Shown here: positions 31,707 to 43,869 of the stretch, one piece after another
How positions within the stretch are numbered: position 1 is the first letter of the stretch
How the letters are laid out: every line of letters begins with the position of its first letter
Assembly: GCF_020379485.1 (NCBI RefSeq)
Contig: NW_026015157.1
Coordinates: forward strand, 46,879-110,878
DNA length: 64,000 nucleotides
Reading direction: 5' to 3'
Source: Brassica napus
Lineage: Eukaryota; Streptophyta; Magnoliopsida; Brassicales; Brassicaceae
Made by a program: the position numbers and the translations under genes
Notes under the pieces: model-generated
The model's input: only the letters and a program-made list of their open reading frames with translations
Told to the model about the DNA's origin: nothing
The model's database searches: none

Positions 31707-34700
31707 GGAATCACCAGATTTGAAAGTGGGATAACTTCTTCATCCCAACTCCTATGAGATTTATTCAACTTCCTGGTGATTTTCCACCACTTTAGGTATC
31801 CAAATCAAGCTTCTCACAAAGTGAGTCATCCTGGTTTGATTGGAACGACGAAGAAGCTGTCTTATTCCCAAACTGGGAAACTGGAATCACCTGATTTGAA
31901 AGTGGGATAACTCCTTCATCCCAACTCCTATGAGATTTATTCAACTTCCTGGTGATTCTCCACCACTTTATGTATCAAAATCAAGCTTCTCACAAAGTGA
32001 TTCATCCTGGCTTAATTGGAACGACGAGGAAGTTGTCCTATTCTCAAACTGGGAAACTGGAATCACCTGATTTGAAAGTGGGATAACTTCTTCTTGCCAA
32101 CTCCTATGAGATTTATTCAACTTCCTGGTGATTGGAACGACGATGAAGCTGTGCCATTCCCAAACTGGGAAACTGGAATCACCTGATTTGAAAGTGGGAT
32201 AACTTCTTTTTGCCAACTCCTATGATATTTATTCAACTTCCTGGTGATTCTCCACCACTTTATGTATCCATATCAAGCTTCTCACAAAGATATTCATCCT
32301 GGTTTCATTGGAACGACGAAGAAGCTGTCCTATTCCGAAACTGGGAAAGTGGAATCACCTGATTTGAAAGTGGGATAGCTTCTTCTTGCCAACTCCTATG
32401 AGATTTATTCAACTTCCTGGTGATTCTCCACCACTTTATGTATCCAAATAAAGCTTCTCACAAAGAGATTCATCCTGGTTTGATTGGAACGACGAAGAAG
32501 CTGTCCTATTCCCAAACTGGGAAACTGGAATCACCTGATTTGAAAGTGGAATAACTTCTTCTTGCCAACTCCTATGAGATTTATTCAACTTCCTGGTGAT
32601 TCTCCACCACTTTATGTATCCAAATAATGCTTCTCACAAAGAGATTCATCCTGGTTTTATTGGAACGACGAAGAAGCTGTCCTATTCCCAAACAGGGAAA
32701 CTGGAATCACCTGATTTGAAAGTGGAATAACTTCTTCTTGCCAACTCCTATGAGATTTATTCAACTTCCTGGTGATTCTCCACCACTTTATGTATCCAAA
32801 TCAAGCTTCTCACAAAGTGAGTCATCCTGGTTTGATTGGAACGACGAAAAAGCTGTCTTATTCCCAATCTGGGAAACTGGAATCACCTGATTTGAAAGTG
32901 GGATAACTTCTTCTTGCCAACTCCTATGAATTTATTCAACTTCCTGGTGATTCTCCACCACTTTATGTATCCAAATCAAGCTTCTCACAAAGAGATTCAT
33001 CCTGGTTTCATTGGAACGACGAAGAAGCTGTCCTATTCCGAAACTGGGAAACTGGAATCACCTGATTTGAAAGTGGGATAACTTCTTCTTGCCAACTCCT
33101 ATGAGATTTATTCAACTTCCTGGTGATTCTCCACCACTTTGTGTATCCATATCAAGCTTCTCACAAAGATATTCATCCTGGTTTCATTGGAACGACGAAG
33201 AAGCTGTCCTATTCCGAAACTGGGAAACTGGAATCACCTGATTTGAAAGTGGGATAACTTCTTCTTGCCAACTCCTATGAGATTTATTCAACTTCCTGGT
33301 GATTCTCCACCACTTTATGTATCCAAATAAAGCTTCTCACAAAGAGATTCATCCTGGTTTGATTGGAACGACGAAGAAGCTGTCCTACTCCCAAACTGGG
33401 AAACTGGAATCACCTGATTTGAAAGTGGAATAACTTCTTCTTGCCAACTCCTATGAGATTTATTCAACTTCCTGGTGATTCTCCACCACTTTATGTATCC
33501 AAATAAAGCTTCTCGCAAAGAGATTCATCCTGGTTTGATTAGAATGACGAAGAAGCTATCCTATTCCCAAACTGGGAAACTGGAATCACCTGATTTGAAA
33601 GTGGGATAACTTCTTCTTGCCAACTCCTATGAGATTTATTCAACTTCCTGGTGATTCTCCACCACTTTATGTATCCAAATAAAGCTTCTCACAAAGTGAG
33701 TCATCCTGGTTTGATTGGAACGATGAAAAAGCTGTCTTATTCCCAAACTGAGAAACTGGAATCACCTGATTTAAAAGTGGGATAACTTTTTCATCCCAAC
33801 TCCTATGAGATTTATTCAACTTCCTGGTGATTCTCCACCACTTTATGTATCCAAATCAAGCTTCTCACAAAGTGAGTCATCCTGGTTTGATTGGAACGAC
33901 GATGAAGCTGTGCTATTCCCAAACTGGGAAACTGGAATCACCTGATTTGAAAGTGGGATAACTTCTTCTTGCCAACTCCTATGAGATTTATTCAACTTCC
34001 TGGTGATTCTCCACCACTTTATGTATCAAAATCAAGCTTCTCACAAAGTGATTCATCCTGGCTTGATTGGAACGACGAGGAAGTTGTCCTATTCCCAAAC
34101 TGGGAAACTGGAATCACCTGATTTGAAAGTGGGATAACTTCTTCTTGCCAACTCCTATGATATTTATTCAACTTCCTGGTGATTCTCCACCACTTTATGT
34201 ATCCAAATAAAGCTTCTCACGAAGAGATTCATCCTGGTTTGATTGGAACGACGAAGAAGCTGTCTTTTTCCCAAACTGGGAAACTGGAATCACCTGATTT
34301 GAAAGTGGGATAACTTCTTCATCCCAATTCCTATGAGATTTATTCAACTTCCTGGTGATTATCCACCACTTTATGTATCCAAATCAAGCTTCTCACAAAG
34401 TGATTCATCCTGGTTTGATTGGAACGACGATGAAGCTGTGCTATTCCCAAACTTGGAAACTGGAATCACCTGATTTGAAAGTGGGATAACTTCTTCATCC
34501 CAACTCCTATGAGATTTATTCAACTTCCTGGTGATTCTCCACCACTTTAGGTATCCAAATCAAGCTTCTCACAAAGTGATTCATCCTGGTTTTATTGGAA
34601 CGACGATGAAGCTGTGCTATTCCCAAACTGGGAAACTGGAATCACCTGATTTGAAAGTGGGATAACTTCTTCTTGCCAACTCCTATGATATTTATTTAAC

Positions 34701-35853
34701 TTCCTGGTGATTCTCCACCACTTTATGTATCCAAATCAAGCTTCTCACAAAGTGATTCATCCTGGTTTGATTGGAACGACGATGAAGCTGTGCTATTCCC
34801 AAACTGGAAAACTGGAATCACCTGATTTGAAAGTGGGATAACTTCTTCATCCCAACTCCTATGAGATTTATTCAACTTCCTGGTGATTTTCCACCTCTTT
34901 AGGTATCCAAATCAAGCTTCTCACAAAGTGAGTCATCCTGGTTTGATTGGAACGACGAAGAAGCTGTCTTATTCCCAAACTGGGAAACTGAAATCACCTG
35001 ATTTGAAAGTGGGATAACTCCTTCATCCCAACTCCTATGAGATTTATTCAACTTCCTGGTGATTCTCCACCACTTTATGTATCAAAATCAAGCTTCTCAC
35101 AAAGTGATTCATCCTGGCTTAATTGGAACGACGAGGAAGTTGTCCTATTCTCAAACTGGGAAACTGGAATCACCTGATTTGAAAGTGGGATAACTTCTTC
35201 TTGCCAACTCCTATGAGATTTATTCAACTTCCTGGTTTCATTGGAACGACGAAGAAGCTGTCCTATTCCGAAACTGGGAAAGTGGAATCACCTGATTTGA
35301 AAGTGGGATAACTTCTTCTTGCCAACTCCTATGAGATTTATTCAACTTCCTGGTGATTCTCCACCACTTTATGTATCCAAATAAAGCTTCTCACAAAGAG
35401 ATTCATCCTGGTTTGATTGGAACGACGAAGAAGCTGTCCTATTCCCAAACTGGGAAACTGGAATCACCTGATTTGAAAGTGGGATAACTTCTTCTTGCCA
35501 ACTCCTATGAGATTTATTCAGCTTCCTGGTGATTCTCCACCACTTTATGTATCCAAATCAAGCTTCTCACAAAGTGAGTCATCCTGGTTTGATTGGAACG
35601 ACGAAAAAGCTGTCTTATTCCCAATCTGGGAAACTGGAATCACCTGATTTGAAAGTGGGATAACTTCTTCTTGCCAACTCCTATGAAATTTATTCAACTT
35701 CCTGGTGATTCTCCACCACTTTATGTATCAAAATCAAGCTTCTCACAAAGTGATTCATCCTGGCTTAATTGGAACGACGAGGAAGTTGTCCTATTCTCAA
35801 ACTGGGAAACTGGAATCACCTGATTTGAAAGTGGGATAACTTCTTCTTGCCAA
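31707..35853. repeat. CentBr-type satellite, about 23.5 monomers
   Basis: It continues the array after D. The first part repeats the monomer series from about 24355 onward, including the 116-bp truncated monomer (near 32125) and a monomer reading AAACAGGGAAAC. Later monomers repeat the series near 18100-19500. A 118-bp truncated junction lies at 35230. The block ends at GCCAA, where element G begins. Confidence 0.96.
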
Positions 35854-36438
35854 TATGACTTTTAGGAATATAAAGATTAATCTGAGTTTAGAATAGGATT
35901 AAGGAAGAGAATAAGAGATTTAGGAGACTGATTAGAAACTAATGGAGAATCATGATGAAATGAGTAAAGAGAAAGATTGTTTAGAACTGTCTAATCTTTA
36001 TTAAGAGATGAGATTACATATATATAGGTCCATACACTTAGGGTTTTCGAAATCATAAGGCTAAGTAAGCATGTAGAGTCAAAGAGGAGCCTAAGCTTTA
36101 ATTTGAACCGGCCAATGAGTGTCTTCACACGTTTGGAGCATCTTCTTGATCCAAGACTAGATGCTCTTCCTTTCCAGCTCTTGCCAGCCTGTCCTAGCTG
36201 TCAAGCCGCGTCTCCCTTATCCTCTCAACGTTCGGATAAGGTCTTGGCCGAGTGTAACTTAAGCTCAGTACATGGGAGTTACTTGGATAGTTACTTGATC
36301 CCTTTTTACCTTGTACGGATGATCACTTGTACGGCCTTGTACGGATGATCAACCCATTCCTCCTCTTCACCTCTTTGCTCTCTTTATGTTCTCAACTCCT
36401 TTGTGTCTTTACCTCAAATGTCTCAACTCTGATTAACA
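35854..36438 (-). repeat. Element G 3' LTR
   Basis: 585 bp, running on the minus strand from TGTTAATCAG to AGTCATA (again TG...TA). Three SBP-box-like sites lie at 36311-36319, 36327-36335 and 36337-36345, about 290-325 bp upstream of the TATATATA box near 36018-36025 (minus strand). Confidence 0.85.
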
Positions 36439-36579
36439 CTCCCCCTCAAGCTTAGCTTTGTGAAAGTCTAAGCTTGGACAGCCATGAGATCTTCCTCATT
36501 AAAAACCTTACCAAGGAAAACCCATTGGGATAAAACCTTGATAAGGGAAAAAGAGTAAAGACCTCACAGCCAAAGGGGA
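36439..36579 (-). other. Element G 3' module: PPT and hairpin II
   Basis: The PPT GAGGGGGAG (minus strand) is 36439-36447. Hairpin II (36506-36546) pairs CCTTATCAAGG with CCTTGGTAAGG. Relative to A, a C-G pair has become T-A. Confidence 0.75.
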
Positions 36580-37556
36580 TCAGCTCCTTCTCTTCCCAAG
36601 ATCAATGAGGCCCAACCTGATGTGAATGGACTCCATTGTCTTCTGTCTTGCAGCCTTGGTGAACACATCAGCCAACTGATCTTCACTCCTTGTGTAGCAT
36701 GGCAAGATGACTCCTAAGATGATCATCTGCCTCACCTTGTGGCAATCCACTTCAATGTGCTTGGTTCTTTCATGGAACACCGAGTTGGAGGCAATGTGGA
36801 TGGCAGCTTGGTTATCACAATGCATTGTCATTGGCGTGGCTTGATCAATCTCCAAATGCTTCAAGATGCCCTTGATCCACACCAGCTCGTTGGTCAGCTT
36901 CAGCATAGCTCTGTACTCAGCTTCTGCACTTGAGCAAGACACCACCTTCTGCTTCTTACTCTTCCAAGTCACCAAGTTGCCTCCAATGAATGTGCAATAG
37001 CCTGTGGTTGATCTCCTGTCTGCTCTATCACCAGCCCAATCCGCATCACAGTATCCAACCACTTCAGTACTCCCATTGCAACCCATCCATACTCCTTGAT
37101 CAGGTGAGCCGTTGAGATACATCAAGATCCTCTCCACCATGCGCCAATGATGTTCCTTAGGCACTTGCATGTGTTGACTCACCTGATTCACAGCAAAGCA
37201 AATGTCAGGCCTAGTTATGGTAAGGTAAATCAATTTGCCAACTAGCTTTCTATAGAGTTTAGGATCCTGATAAGGTTTGCTGTCTTCAATCTCCCCCTCT
37301 CGTGGGACTTTGTAGCCATCCTCCATAGGCATCCTTGCTGTCTTGCCTCCATAAGCACCTGCACCTTTCAAAAGATCAAGTGTATACTTCCTTTGGGACA
37401 TGAACAAACCTTCCTTGGATCTACATATCTCAATTCCAAGAAAGTATTTCATTTCTCCCAAGTCTTTAATCTCAAACATGGATTTAAGGAACTCCTTGGT
37501 TGCTATGATACCTTCCTTATCACTTCCTGTGATAATGATATCATCAACATACACAA
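36580..37556 (-). pseudogene. Element G pol fragment (RT end plus RNase H)
   Basis: About 325 codons are open from the YVDD active site of RT through RNase H (CDADWAGD, SSAEAEYR, HCDNQAA) to the natural stop. Gag, protease, integrase and most of RT are missing because element E interrupts the codons just before YVDD. There is no true start: the apparent first codon is GTG inside the RT motif. The sequence is otherwise undamaged, so truncation is recent. Confidence 0.9.
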
Positions 37557-37899
37557 TGTTGAGTTGAGTTGATTATATTGGTATGGAGAGAAGAGGAGTT
37601 GAAGAGGAGAAGAGATGGAGAAGCTTAGGGGGTTTGGGTGTGAATGGTACGGACGTCCGTACAAGGCCGTACATGGCCGTACCGTCCGTACCAAATGTCT
37701 CGACCAAAACTTACCCAACTCGACCAAGTGAAACGGTAACAAAGGAGTGTTACCTTGGGGACTTAAGGAGAAGGGATCAGACCGTTGAGTGGATAAGGGA
37801 AGAGCGTGCCAGGCTGGAACAGGCTGTAAAGAGGCAAAGCGTGTGAGCCTTACCATCCAATCATCCGGAAAGCAACCTTGACTCTACATGCTTCAATAG
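37557..37899 (+). repeat. Element E 5' LTR, first part (U3)
   Basis: It contains a GTACGG/CCGTAC cluster at 37646-37692, including the perfect 14-bp palindrome TACGGACGTCCGTA and an exact TCCGTACAA at 37656-37664. It ends with AATAG, the target duplication of B'. Confidence 0.85.
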
Positions 37900-38795
37900 T
37901 GAAAGAATTGAGATGAACTAAAAGGAATATGATGGGAATAAGCTTCTGGTTCAGTATGAAACCAGAGAGAGTGATTGATGAGCAATTGAAAGTAATGAGA
38001 GAGTGAAGAGAGTATAAAGTGTTTGGGAGAGTTTCTGAGTATGCTAGAGTATAAGGGAGTAATGGAGGTCGTGAGAGACAAGAGAATAGAGAGAATAGGA
38101 GAATCTGAGAGTTTAGTAACCAGAGTATGTGAAGAAAGAGTTTTACTCTCCTTAGTTTACAATCAGATACAGCATTGTCTTAAATAGACAAGCACACATA
38201 TTAAACAAATACTAAAACAGGGTTTTACTAAACAAATAATATTGTAGGGTTTTCTGATGAAGCCAGGAAGGTACAGCCAAGGTGAATCTCGACCAGAGGG
38301 AGTAGAGAGTGACAGGAGAGAGATATGGGCACAGCCTGGTTGGGTGAAAGTGACAACAGGTTCATCCTCTTATGCACATGTGACTTTTACTCTATTTAAT
38401 TCCCAACTTGTCTCAGCTCTCTCCAACGGTCTGATGCTCCATTTTAACTTCAAATCTGCTTCAGAAGATCAAGCTGGACGAGTTCCTCACCTGCCTTACC
38501 ATCCAAGTCACTCTAGGTAACTTGGTAGCCAAGACTGTACGGACTGCCTTGTGTAGCAAGGTTTTCCAAACCTGAATCTTTTCAAGTATCTCTTCTTCTC
38601 TTTGTCTTCTTTATTTCTAAGATCAATGGATCACACACAGCCATGCTTCTTCCTTCTCCACTCTAACCATAACTTGGTTCACAAGTCTGTATGAACTAGT
38701 CTCATCTTGAAGTATCCGGATTACTTCCTCTACAATATCAAACTTGGATCATGAACCAGATTCTTCTTCTGGTCATTCCCTTCTTCATTTCAACA
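37900..38795 (-). repeat. Element B' 3' LTR
   Basis: 896 bp, reverse complement of the B LTR. Confidence 0.94.
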
Positions 38796-38993
38796 CTCCC
38801 CCTCAAGCTTGACCATAGGAGATCCTTGGACAAGCTTGGAACCTTGAAGAAGCTCTCTCATTAAAAACCTTAGCAAGAAAACCCATTGGGACAAAACTTG
38901 CTAAGGGAAAAAGAGTGGAGTTTCTACAAAGCTTAGGGATTGGCCAGTGAGCCTAAGGAACTTCAGATTCATCATGGTGGAGTCCTTAGGCTC
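38796..38993 (-). other. 3' structured module of B': PPT, hairpin II, hairpin I
   Basis: The PPT is 38796-38804, hairpin II 38868-38906, and hairpin I arms 38949-38959 and 38983-38993, with the same arm sequences as B. Confidence 0.75.
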
Positions 38994-41910
38994 TGGATCG
39001 TGGCCTAATAGGTATAGCAAGTATGAATCACCATAACTTGCTATCCTTGAGCACAAGTAGCCGGCTGGATCATTTTGTGGCCGGTTTAGGGTCTCCCTCT
39101 CTCAACTGGCTTCAAGCCACCTTAGGAAGGCTAGGACATGACCGGATCATCATCATCATCTTCAGTGAGGCTCAAGCTTATTTTGGTACCTGATACATCA
39201 TTTCAAAAGTGCATCAGTTCTTAAGGAAATGCACTCATCATATCAACCTCAATAATATTTTAAGTATAAGGACAATCATGAATGTATTGAGATGAGTTTA
39301 AGGTGCTTCCCTTTTATAAGAATGGTGAGGAGTGGACTCCAATTGAATCCCCACTTGGTAAGGCACAGTCCGGATTATGGAACTTCAATTACACGGTTGG
39401 TACTGAGTGATGCAAGAGTGAATCCACTACTTGCAAACTTGGATTGGCGCCAATTCCTTCACCATCAAATCACCTTTGAGCTTCTTCTTATGACCTGAGC
39501 TTGTCTCCCCCTTTCTTCTGGCTTCTTGCCTCTATTTAGGGGTTGAGACAAAGCTTGTCTTTGTTCATGAGCTCAATAGGTACCTGATTCAATCATACAA
39601 AGAATGCATGTATCAATTCTCAAGGGGAAAACCTATTCTCACATAAGAATAAGGATGGTTTTAGGTACTTCCCTTGCATTAGTTTCTGGAATGTTGATGA
39701 GGAGTGCAGAGCACTTGAATCCTCCATGCCATTCCTTCTCTCACCCAGCCTTTGCATTGTTCTCTTGAAGTTTCAACATGTAGGGGGACTTTGCAACTCC
39801 ATAATTTGCCACCATCATGTGATTGCTTAGCCAAGAATGTCCCTGATTGAATAATCCTTGCATCTGGCTGGTAAGAACAGTGAGGAGTGACAGCTTCTTC
39901 AGACTGATCACTTAAGTCCTCTTTTAATTCGCCAACCTCTTGCTGGTCTTCTATGAGGAAATGGGACACTGGATACAGTAAGCTTCATGGATCTTTTGGT
40001 AGCTCACTGATATTCCCCTCCTCAAGCTTGACTGAGTATAGTGACAAGCTTGAACGTGAGCTTCAATGAGTTTTGAACTGGGAGCACAACAATACCAACA
40101 TCTGCGCTTAAGCCAACCAGTTCACCATCTTCCAGGAGCACAACAATACCAACATCTGCGCTTAAGCCAACTGGATCACCATTTGCCTTCAGCTCCAATG
40201 TCTTTGGACCACCAGTCTCCTCATGACTTAGGTGATGGCCTTCCTTGTGAGTCTCTTGAACCAGGAGCACAACAGCTCCTACGCCTGCGCTTAAGCCAAC
40301 TGATTCCACTCATAAGATGTCTCTCCATGGTCAGTAATATACACCAAGTGTAGGCTCTGAACAACATGGTCTCTTTTCTCCATGTTCAGGAATATGCATC
40401 TTGTGCAGGCTCTGATTAACATGGTTATATCCCTTTTCCTGTTGCTGCTTCTGGTCTAATAGTCACATCCTGTGTCCTACACACCATTACAACTCAGATA
40501 GGGATCAGTAACATCAGCATGGGACCAGATCATTGAATAAACTCAAGACTGGTCGCCACTGCTTAAAAATAGATTGCAAAACAGCTTATCACCTCCTATG
40601 ACAGCTTTAGAAACAATATGAATGCATCAGGAACAATATGTATGCCTCTTTAATACAATCCAATATGCATTTTTAAGACAATCCAGATGCTAAAGAAGAC
40701 TAGGCTAATAACCTAATCAATTTCAACAACAGCATGAATACACCACACATCTAGGAACACTCCTAGATACTTAACAATCTCAAGGCAGACATGACAATTA
40801 AAGGACTCCCAATCAATATCAATATATCATGGATGCATGACAACCTAGGCAGACACTTCTAGGAACAAAAACAACCACAGATGATAAGATTAAGACACAA
40901 TGCAACTTCTAGCAACTTATCATGATCCATTGGACTCTACACCATCACTCAAAAAAAAAACCGACCAGACACATTACACAAGCTATTGTTCAGGTTTAGG
41001 AGGTTTAACTTACAGCCAAGGAACCTGGGCTGGGTCCTTGAACCTCCATATACACACTACTCATCTGAGCTTGGTGGATTTGAGTTTTGGATTCATTACC
41101 CAACTCCTTTTCCTTGTGTGTTTCGCCCTGTTTGTAAAGCTCACCCTTGGATCCCCTCCTGTCCTCCTGGTCTTCTTGGTTCATACACGACCAGGGGATC
41201 AGATATGAACCCTGAGAATGACTGTGGCTTTTGTTGACTCCATATTGAAGTAAATTTGAGAAAGTCGGTTTGAGCAGTCTTCAAGAGGGTGTGAGCTTTG
41301 AGCTTGTGCTTGATGTGTAAAGGTCATCACATAACATTTAATAACCTGTCACCACAACTAAAGACAGGTATCAAAAGACAATAAAGAGATCAGAACATGG
41401 TTTCTCACCAAGTCTGATCTCCAAAAACACCTTAACAAAGAACACAATGGACATAAACTTTCTTGAAACTATTCAAGCAACAACACTGAATCCTAATTAT
41501 CATAACTAACCATTCAGGTAACATAGAAACATCACAACCTAACACCAGGTCTAAACAACATTTTAAAAGAAATTTCTAAACTTTTTCTTGACAATTTTGA
41601 AGCAAATAAACCAGACAATTTTCTAGACAAGATTAGAACAATATAATGGCAAATTTTTTTTTTTCAGAGACAGAGATTAAAAATAGCACTAAGACCCTTA
41701 ACAAAATTCTAAGGCAGACAAATACTTAGACAAAATGACAATTAGACAGTCTTTTCATGTGTAGAAACTAGACAAGAACAACAAGCTAGTTTCTAAACAC
41801 CCTAAGACAACACAAACGACCAGTACACACAGTGCTTTTATTAGAGTAGAAGATTCAGCTTACTCTCAAGAAACCTGAGCTGGTTTCTTGACTCTCCAGC
41901 CCATGGGGGC
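38994..41910 (-). other. Element B' interior, non-coding
   Basis: It corresponds to 7031-7909 and 13621-15780 of B. The three-copy minisatellite is about 40080-40310. The undisturbed C target site (a single AGGAG, minus strand) is near 41153-41165. No pol motif is visible. Confidence 0.8.
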
Positions 41911-42225
41911 TTATTGAAAGTACATTTGTTTCAGATGTGGATTGAATATCCACCACCTATCCTTAGTGAGTCCTTCCTTGCAGTGCTGACTCTTCTGACC
42001 TTTCTTCTCTTCCAACTTGAAGTAGGATTTGTTGGACAGAGACTGAGCTTCTGGTTGCCTCTCATTAACATGAGCAAAGACCTTGCAGATTTTCCATGGA
42101 GCTTCATCTGAAGTATGGCTCCAAACACCTTTGCCTCTAGGGTTTTTCTTCATCATTCTGACCCAGAAAGAGTAGTTTGGAGTTTTGAGCTTCACTGAAC
42201 TCGCCCATGCTTGAATATTCATCAT
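41911..42225 (-). CDS. Mini-Gag-like ORF of B' (104 aa)
   Basis: It has the same length and start-stop layout as the ORF at 6716-7030. The two replacements noticed are Leu to Phe in NYSLW and His to Pro in KKNHRGKG. It is again placed where gag belongs, about 295 bp from the PBS. The open frame in an independent insertion argues that the parent RNA carried it intact. Confidence 0.6.
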   Translation of the reverse strand: MMNIQAWASSVKLKTPNYSFWVRMMKKNPRGKGVWSHTSDEAPWKICKVFAHVNERQPEAQSLSNKSYFKLEEKKGQKSQHCKEGLTKDRWWIFNPHLKQMYFQ

Positions 42226-42519
42226 CTTGAAGTTTTTTTTTTTTTGGACCAGTGGATAATAGGATGTTCCTACTGGTTTGAAAGGGACAGGATTTGAAAG
42301 ACTGGACTTTGATGAAGCTTGCTGAACTGAGCTAAGACTTTCTTGAGTTCCAGAGACTGAGATACTCCTTTATCTTGAGTTCTGGTGAGGTTTTTCCCTC
42401 CTGGAAAACCTTTGGACCAGAGGATAAAAGGATGTAACGAACATGTTTGAACAGATTTTTAAAGAGAGATTTTGGACAGGGATGATTTGCGGAAGCAATA
42501 TAGGTTCTCAAGAGCTTGA

Positions 42520-42532
42520 GGCTCTGATACCA
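42520..42532 (-). promoter_or_regulatory. Primer binding site of B'
   Basis: TGGTATCAGAGCC on the minus strand, next to the 5' LTR. Confidence 0.9.
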
Positions 42533-43428
42533 TGAAAGAATTGAGATGAACTAAAAGGAATATGATGGGAATAAGCTTCTGGTTCAGTATGAAACCAGAG
42601 AGAGTGATTGATGAGCAATTGAAAGTAATGAGAGAGTGAAGAGAGTATAAAGTGTTTGGGAGAGTTTCTGAGTATGCTAGAGTATAAGGGAGTAATGGAG
42701 GTCGTGAGAGACAAGAGAATAGAGAGAATAGGAGAATCTGAGAGTTTAGTAACCAGAGTATGTGAAGAAAGAGTTTTACTCTCCTTAGTTTACAATCAGA
42801 TACAGCATTGTCTTAAATAGACAAGCACACATATTAAACAAATACTAAAACAGGGTTTTACTAAACAAATAATATTGTAGGGTTTTCTGATGAAGCCAGG
42901 AAGGTACAGCCAAGGTGAATCTCGACCAGAGGGAGTAGAGAGTGACAGGAGAGAGATATGGGCACAGCCTGGTTGGGTGAAAGTGACAACAGGTTCATCC
43001 TCTTATGCACATGTGACTTTTACTCTATTTAATTCCCAACTTGTCTCAGCTCTCTCCAACGGTCTGATGCTCCATTTTAACTTCAAATCTGCTTCAGAAG
43101 ATCAAGCTGGACGAGTTCCTCACCTGCCTTACCATCCAAGTCACTCTAGGTAACTTGGTAGCCAAGACTGTACGGACTGCCTTGTGTAGCAAGGTTTTCC
43201 AGACCTGAATCTTTTCAAGTATCTCTTCTTCTCTTTGTCTTCTTTATTTCTAAGATCAATGGATCACACACAGCCATGCTTCTTCCTTCTCCACTCTAAC
43301 CATAACTTGGTTCACAAGTCTGTATGAACTAGTCTCATCTTGAAGTATCCGGATTACTTCCTCTACAATATCAAACTTGGATCATGAACCAGATTCTTCT
43401 TCTGGTCATTCCCTTCTTCATTTCAACA
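42533..43428 (-). repeat. Element B' 5' LTR
   Basis: 896 bp, followed by TSD AATAG and then the second part of the E LTR. Confidence 0.94.
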
Positions 43429-43433
43429 AATAG

Positions 43434-43656
43434 TGCCCATTTCACCTCTTGTAAACCCTAATGCTTTCTATATAAATATGTAACCTCACTCATTAATAAG
43501 ATCAATCAGTTCGAGTCTCTCTAATCTCTTAGACTATGGTTTTCTCTTAGACTCTAAACGGCTCTTTCTAGTCTCTTAATCTTTCACAAACTTCTCTTAA
43601 TCACTTCCTAAACACTCTCTTTATTCTAATCACTCTAAAGATCTCTTAATCTCATA
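43434..43656 (+). repeat. Element E 5' LTR, second part (R-U5)
   Basis: A TATATAAATA box lies at 43469-43478, followed by CT-rich U5. It ends in CTCATA directly before the PBS. Joined to 37557-37899, the LTR would be about 566 bp, similar to F and G. Confidence 0.85.
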
Positions 43657-43669
43657 TGGTATCAGAGCC
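43657..43669 (+). promoter_or_regulatory. Primer binding site of element E
   Basis: TGGTATCAGAGCC begins directly after the LTR. Confidence 0.9.
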
Positions 43670-43869
43670 AGGTTCATTTGAATCTGGGGTTTGATCTTTA
43701 GAGAGTTACAAGCTAAACGTCTTTGAAGCTACACGCGAGTAGTCTTGAAGGTGTTGAAGCTGTGGTTCGTTCTAGTTGAAGCTGTGTTACGTTCTGTGGG
43801 TTTGCGTGATTCTAGACTCAAGGTTGGTGTGTACGAGATCCAAGATTCAAGTTTTCAAGTCAAGCAAAG

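Larger units (their letters stand above)
35854..37556 (-). mobile_element. Element G: 3' part of an autonomous copia element
   Basis: It comprises a 3' LTR, PPT, 3' module and the RT-RNase H end of pol on the minus strand, cut within the RT active-site region where element E begins. The remaining protein differs from F at only a few residues, but the LTR is clearly diverged from F, so G is a sister family or subfamily. The other half of G is not in the window. Confidence 0.88.
37900..43428 (-). mobile_element. Element B': non-autonomous element inserted in the E LTR
   Basis: A 5,529-bp minus-strand copy of the B family. LTRs of 896 bp each have one substitution noticed (A/G near 38575 against 43203). 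The TSD AATAG lies at 37895-37899 and 43429-43433. It lacks element C and about 115 bp next to the C site. It retains the PBS, PPT, hairpins, minisatellite and mini-Gag. Confidence 0.95.

Noticed and set aside
36580..37554. Independent 324-aa protein in G
   Set aside because: The apparent start is a GTG within the YVDD region of RT. It is a truncated pol end, not a gene.
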